From Aquirhabdus sp. (GTDB taxonomy: Bacteria; Pseudomonadota; Gammaproteobacteria; Pseudomonadales; Moraxellaceae), in assembly GCA_030152425.1 (NCBI GenBank), contig JASLJP010000064.1, positions 1-6,418 on the forward strand: 6,418 nucleotides of DNA, written 5' to 3'. Of this stretch, positions 4,881 through 6,418 are shown one piece after another. The notes beneath the pieces are model-generated. The model was not told where the DNA came from, did not search any database, and saw nothing but the letters and a program-made list of their open reading frames with translations. The translations under genes and the position numbers were made by a program. Position 1 is the stretch's first letter. Each line of letters begins with the position of its first letter.

Positions 4881-5026
4881 TTAGGGCGTCATATCAATCC
4901 GCGCGATCAAGCACGAGCCATGGATGACGCCCCACAGATTGACATCCAGCAGTTTTTCCAATCGGGCACCGAGGTCTCCAGCATCCCACCGGCCATGCCG
5001 ATGCCGGCATTATTGACCACCTGATC
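4881..5026 (-). pseudogene. Decayed fragment of a short-chain dehydrogenase (SDR)
   Basis: The minus strand encodes VVNNAGIGMAGGMLETSVPDW from 5020 downward, a textbook SDR segment with the NNAG motif. The frame is lost in a run of five A (4953-4957 on the complement); adding one A restores DWKKLLDVNLWGVIHG, another signature SDR stretch, which then runs through SCLIARIDMTP to a TAA (4881-4883). An in-frame TGA precedes the fragment (5030-5032), the N-terminal nucleotide-binding half is absent, and the catalytic Ser-Tyr-Lys region is absent. It is therefore a remnant of about 48 codons truncated on both sides with one frameshift. It may descend from a gene like the SDR at the left edge, but the two cover different parts of the protein here and cannot be compared. 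Confidence 0.8.
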
Positions 5027-5061
5027 ATGTCAAATAATGGCGACGCGCACAGGATGCCGTT

Positions 5062-5104
5062 GCAGTGGCCGCACGGCCATGCTACATATAAAATCTGGCC
5101 AGAT
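5062..5104. promoter_or_regulatory. Hairpin, TATAAA box and 12-bp palindrome upstream of the solute-binding protein gene
   Basis: A stem TGGCCG-CA-CGGCCA (5066-5079), extendable by GCA/TGC with one bulged G, is followed by TATAAA (5087-5092) and at once by ATCTGGCCAGAT (5093-5104), a perfect 12-bp palindrome. The TATAAA could be a plus-strand -10 for the gene at 5254, but no good -35 sits at the right distance (TTGCAG at 5060-5065 is 21 bp away). If used, the leader would be about 155 nt. The rest of 5105-5253 shows no gene. Confidence 0.25.
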
Positions 5105-5253
5105 CGTGAAGCATGACGCCCAAGGCGCACGGGTCTGGCGACTACACACAGATCAGCCATAGAGCTGCGAAAGTAGACGCGCTAAGCTATGAGGGATCAG
5201 ATGCTTACCATGCTAAGGTAGACCGGTCACCATGCTGGTTTGGGGGAAATACC

Positions 5254-6276
5254 ATGAAAAAAATTGCAGCCGCCGCACTCGTACTGGCGCTCACTGCGCC
5301 AGCAGTCCATGCGGCCAGCGGCAAACTCGCGCTGTGCGTCTACGACCCGCTGGCACAGGCGGGCGATATCTATCGCTATGCCAAAGACTATGCACTGCAG
5401 ATGCCGCGCTTCGGCATCCTGACGCCCAATGAGCTGAAAGCCTATAGCAATGAAAACCAGCTGATCAGCGACTTTAAAAGCGGCAAATGCGATCTGGCCA
5501 TGATCACCACCCTGCGCGCCAATGAGTTCAATAAATACATCTACTCCATGACCGCCATTGGCGGTCTGACCAGTAAAGAAGACGTCAATCTGGCGCTGCA
5601 AGTCCTGACCAGCAAGAATGTGGCCGCCAAGATGTCGGTCGGCGACTATGAAGTGATCGGCATGATCCCGATGGGCGCGCTGTATCTCTATGTCAGTGAC
5701 CGCCGCTATAGCACGCTGGCTGGCGCCAGCGGCAAAAAGATCGCGGTGCTGAACAACGACAAAGCGCAGCTCAAACTGGTGCAAAAGATCGGGGGCAAGC
5801 CGGTCAACGCCGACCTGATGTCAGTCGGCGCCAAATTCAACACCCATCAGGTCGATATCATGGTGGGACCTGCCGTGATGGCCAAACCCTTCGAACTGTA
5901 CAAGGGCATGACCAGCGCCGATGGCAAACTGCAAGGCGCGCTGGTGCGTGTGCCGATCCTGCAGTTCACCGGTACGATCCTGGTCCACAAAAACAAGTTT
6001 AATAACCCCGATGCCAACCAAAAAATCCGTGAGTACGTCTATTCACAGATCGGAACAGCGTATAAATATATAGATAACGCGGAAAAAACAGTCGACCCCA
6101 AGCTATGGCTGGACATCAGCGCCAAAGACAAACTGGGCTTTATCGCCCTGATGAAAACCGCCCGCATCGAGCTGGGCAAGAGTGGCATCTATGACAAAGA
6201 GATGCTCCATCTGCTGAAAAATGTGCGCTGCAAGACCGACCCTAGCCGCAGCGAATGCCCGCTCAACGATGAATAA
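5254..6276 (+). CDS. Secreted solute-binding protein of the AdeT1/2 type
   Basis: This is a 340-residue protein; the start is the ATG at 5254, with a strong GGGGGA Shine-Dalgarno 7 nt upstream and an immediate signal peptide (MKKIAAAALVLALTAPAVHA, cleavage likely after A20 at VHA-AS). The frame is open to 5113 but that extension is unrelated. The mature protein resembles, from memory, Acinetobacter AdeT-type putative solute-binding proteins: LCVYDP..Q.GDI (27-39), FKSGKCD (74-80), GDYEVIGMIPMG, GKKIAVL, KAQLKLV..IGG, GAKFN.HQVDI and a C-terminal RCK...SECPLNDE. Four cysteines (C28, C79, C326, C335) could form two disulfides in the periplasm. AdeT was once described as a drug-efflux component, but the fold is that of a periplasmic binding protein, so efflux should not be assumed. 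No transporter permease lies beside it, so ligand and partner are unknown. It is transcribed away from the alkylation operon. Confidence 0.88.
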   Translation: MKKIAAAALVLALTAPAVHAASGKLALCVYDPLAQAGDIYRYAKDYALQMPRFGILTPNELKAYSNENQLISDFKSGKCDLAMITTLRANEFNKYIYSMTAIGGLTSKEDVNLALQVLTSKNVAAKMSVGDYEVIGMIPMGALYLYVSDRRYSTLAGASGKKIAVLNNDKAQLKLVQKIGGKPVNADLMSVGAKFNTHQVDIMVGPAVMAKPFELYKGMTSADGKLQGALVRVPILQFTGTILVHKNKFNNPDANQKIREYVYSQIGTAYKYIDNAEKTVDPKLWLDISAKDKLGFIALMKTARIELGKSGIYDKEMLHLLKNVRCKTDPSRSECPLNDE

Positions 6277-6358
6277 ACGCCCTGCAGGGGCAGGCTGTGT
6301 GGACTTGACCGCGCGACTTGTGGGCGCTGTCTGCACGGTCATAGCATCGCACGGCGCT

Positions 6359-6389
6359 TCGACCTAGACTGGCATTCAGGTTATATAAC
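6359..6389 (+). promoter_or_regulatory. Possible promoter at the right edge, with TATA palindrome
   Basis: TCGACC (6359-6364) and TATATA (6382-6387) are 17 bp apart on the plus strand. The -10 lies inside GTTATATAAC (6380-6389), a perfect 10-bp palindrome. It might serve a gene beyond the window. The remaining sequence from 6277 to 6358 shows no gene; a short CCTGC-AGGG-GCAGG stem after the stop lacks a T-tract, so no terminator is called. Confidence 0.2.
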
Positions 6390-6418
6390 AGCCAGCCGCA
6401 TATCCGCCGCTGCCACAT

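Noticed and set aside
4894..5160. 88-codon minus-strand frame between the operon and the solute-binding protein gene
   Set aside because: It reads the SDR relic in the wrong frame; the meaningful peptide is in another frame and is annotated as a pseudogene.
5227..5784. 185-codon minus-strand frame opposite the solute-binding protein gene
   Set aside because: Antisense shadow of a well-supported gene with a signal peptide and family motifs on the plus strand.
6279..6296. CCCTGCAGGGGCAGG stem as terminator of the solute-binding protein gene
   Set aside because: Only a 5-bp stem and no following T-run.

Overview
The window looks like chromosomal DNA of a gammaproteobacterium, most likely in or near the Moraxellaceae. 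The support is indirect: overall GC is moderate (roughly the mid-50s by eye), the rightmost protein closely resembles the AdeT-type solute-binding proteins I associate with Acinetobacter, and the left-edge dehydrogenase has an N-terminus like Acinetobacter/Psychrobacter short-chain dehydrogenases. This placement is an inference. No phage, IS transposase, CRISPR, rRNA or tRNA gene is visible.

Layout, left to right. (1) 1-220, minus: N-terminal part of an NAD(P)-dependent short-chain dehydrogenase/reductase (SDR) running off the window. A candidate promoter and a near-perfect 20-bp palindrome lie upstream (295-338). (2) 221-623: about 400 bp without a convincing gene, holding that promoter, two overlapping hairpins (371-402), a 92-bp segment bounded by 18-bp inverted repeats (512-603), and a weak terminator. 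(3) 624-1310 and 1535-2278, both minus: tandem paralogues (about 45% identical by hand count) of a soluble, probably helical protein family I do not recognise. Each has its own upstream region, with an identical 12-nt block over the ribosome binding site, and a strong terminator separates them. (4) 2523-4710, minus: a tight three-gene operon with TGATG/ATGA junctions: an Ada-like AraC/O6-methylguanine methyltransferase fusion, a 2-oxoglutarate/Fe(II) oxygenase, and AlkB. (5) 4711-5253: a regulatory region for the operon (Ada-box-like element, -10 box, 25-bp palindrome), then a decayed SDR fragment on the minus strand with a visible one-base frameshift, then the leader of the next gene. (6) 5254-6276, plus: a secreted solute-binding protein of the AdeT1/2 type. 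(7) 6277-6418: no gene seen, possible promoter for something to the right.

The functional core is the alkylation-damage operon. The methyltransferase would reverse O6-methylguanine (and O4-methylthymine) by suicide transfer, and AlkB would oxidatively demethylate N1-methyladenine and N3-methylcytosine. The middle oxygenase, whose substrate is unknown, is translationally locked between them. The Ada-like protein lacks the N-terminal zinc/methyl-phosphotriester domain that switches on E. coli Ada, yet its promoter carries an Ada-box-like sequence and a perfect inverted repeat at activator distance, so its sensing mechanism is an open question. The tandem unknown paralogues and the regulatory inverted repeats are the other least-explained parts of the window.
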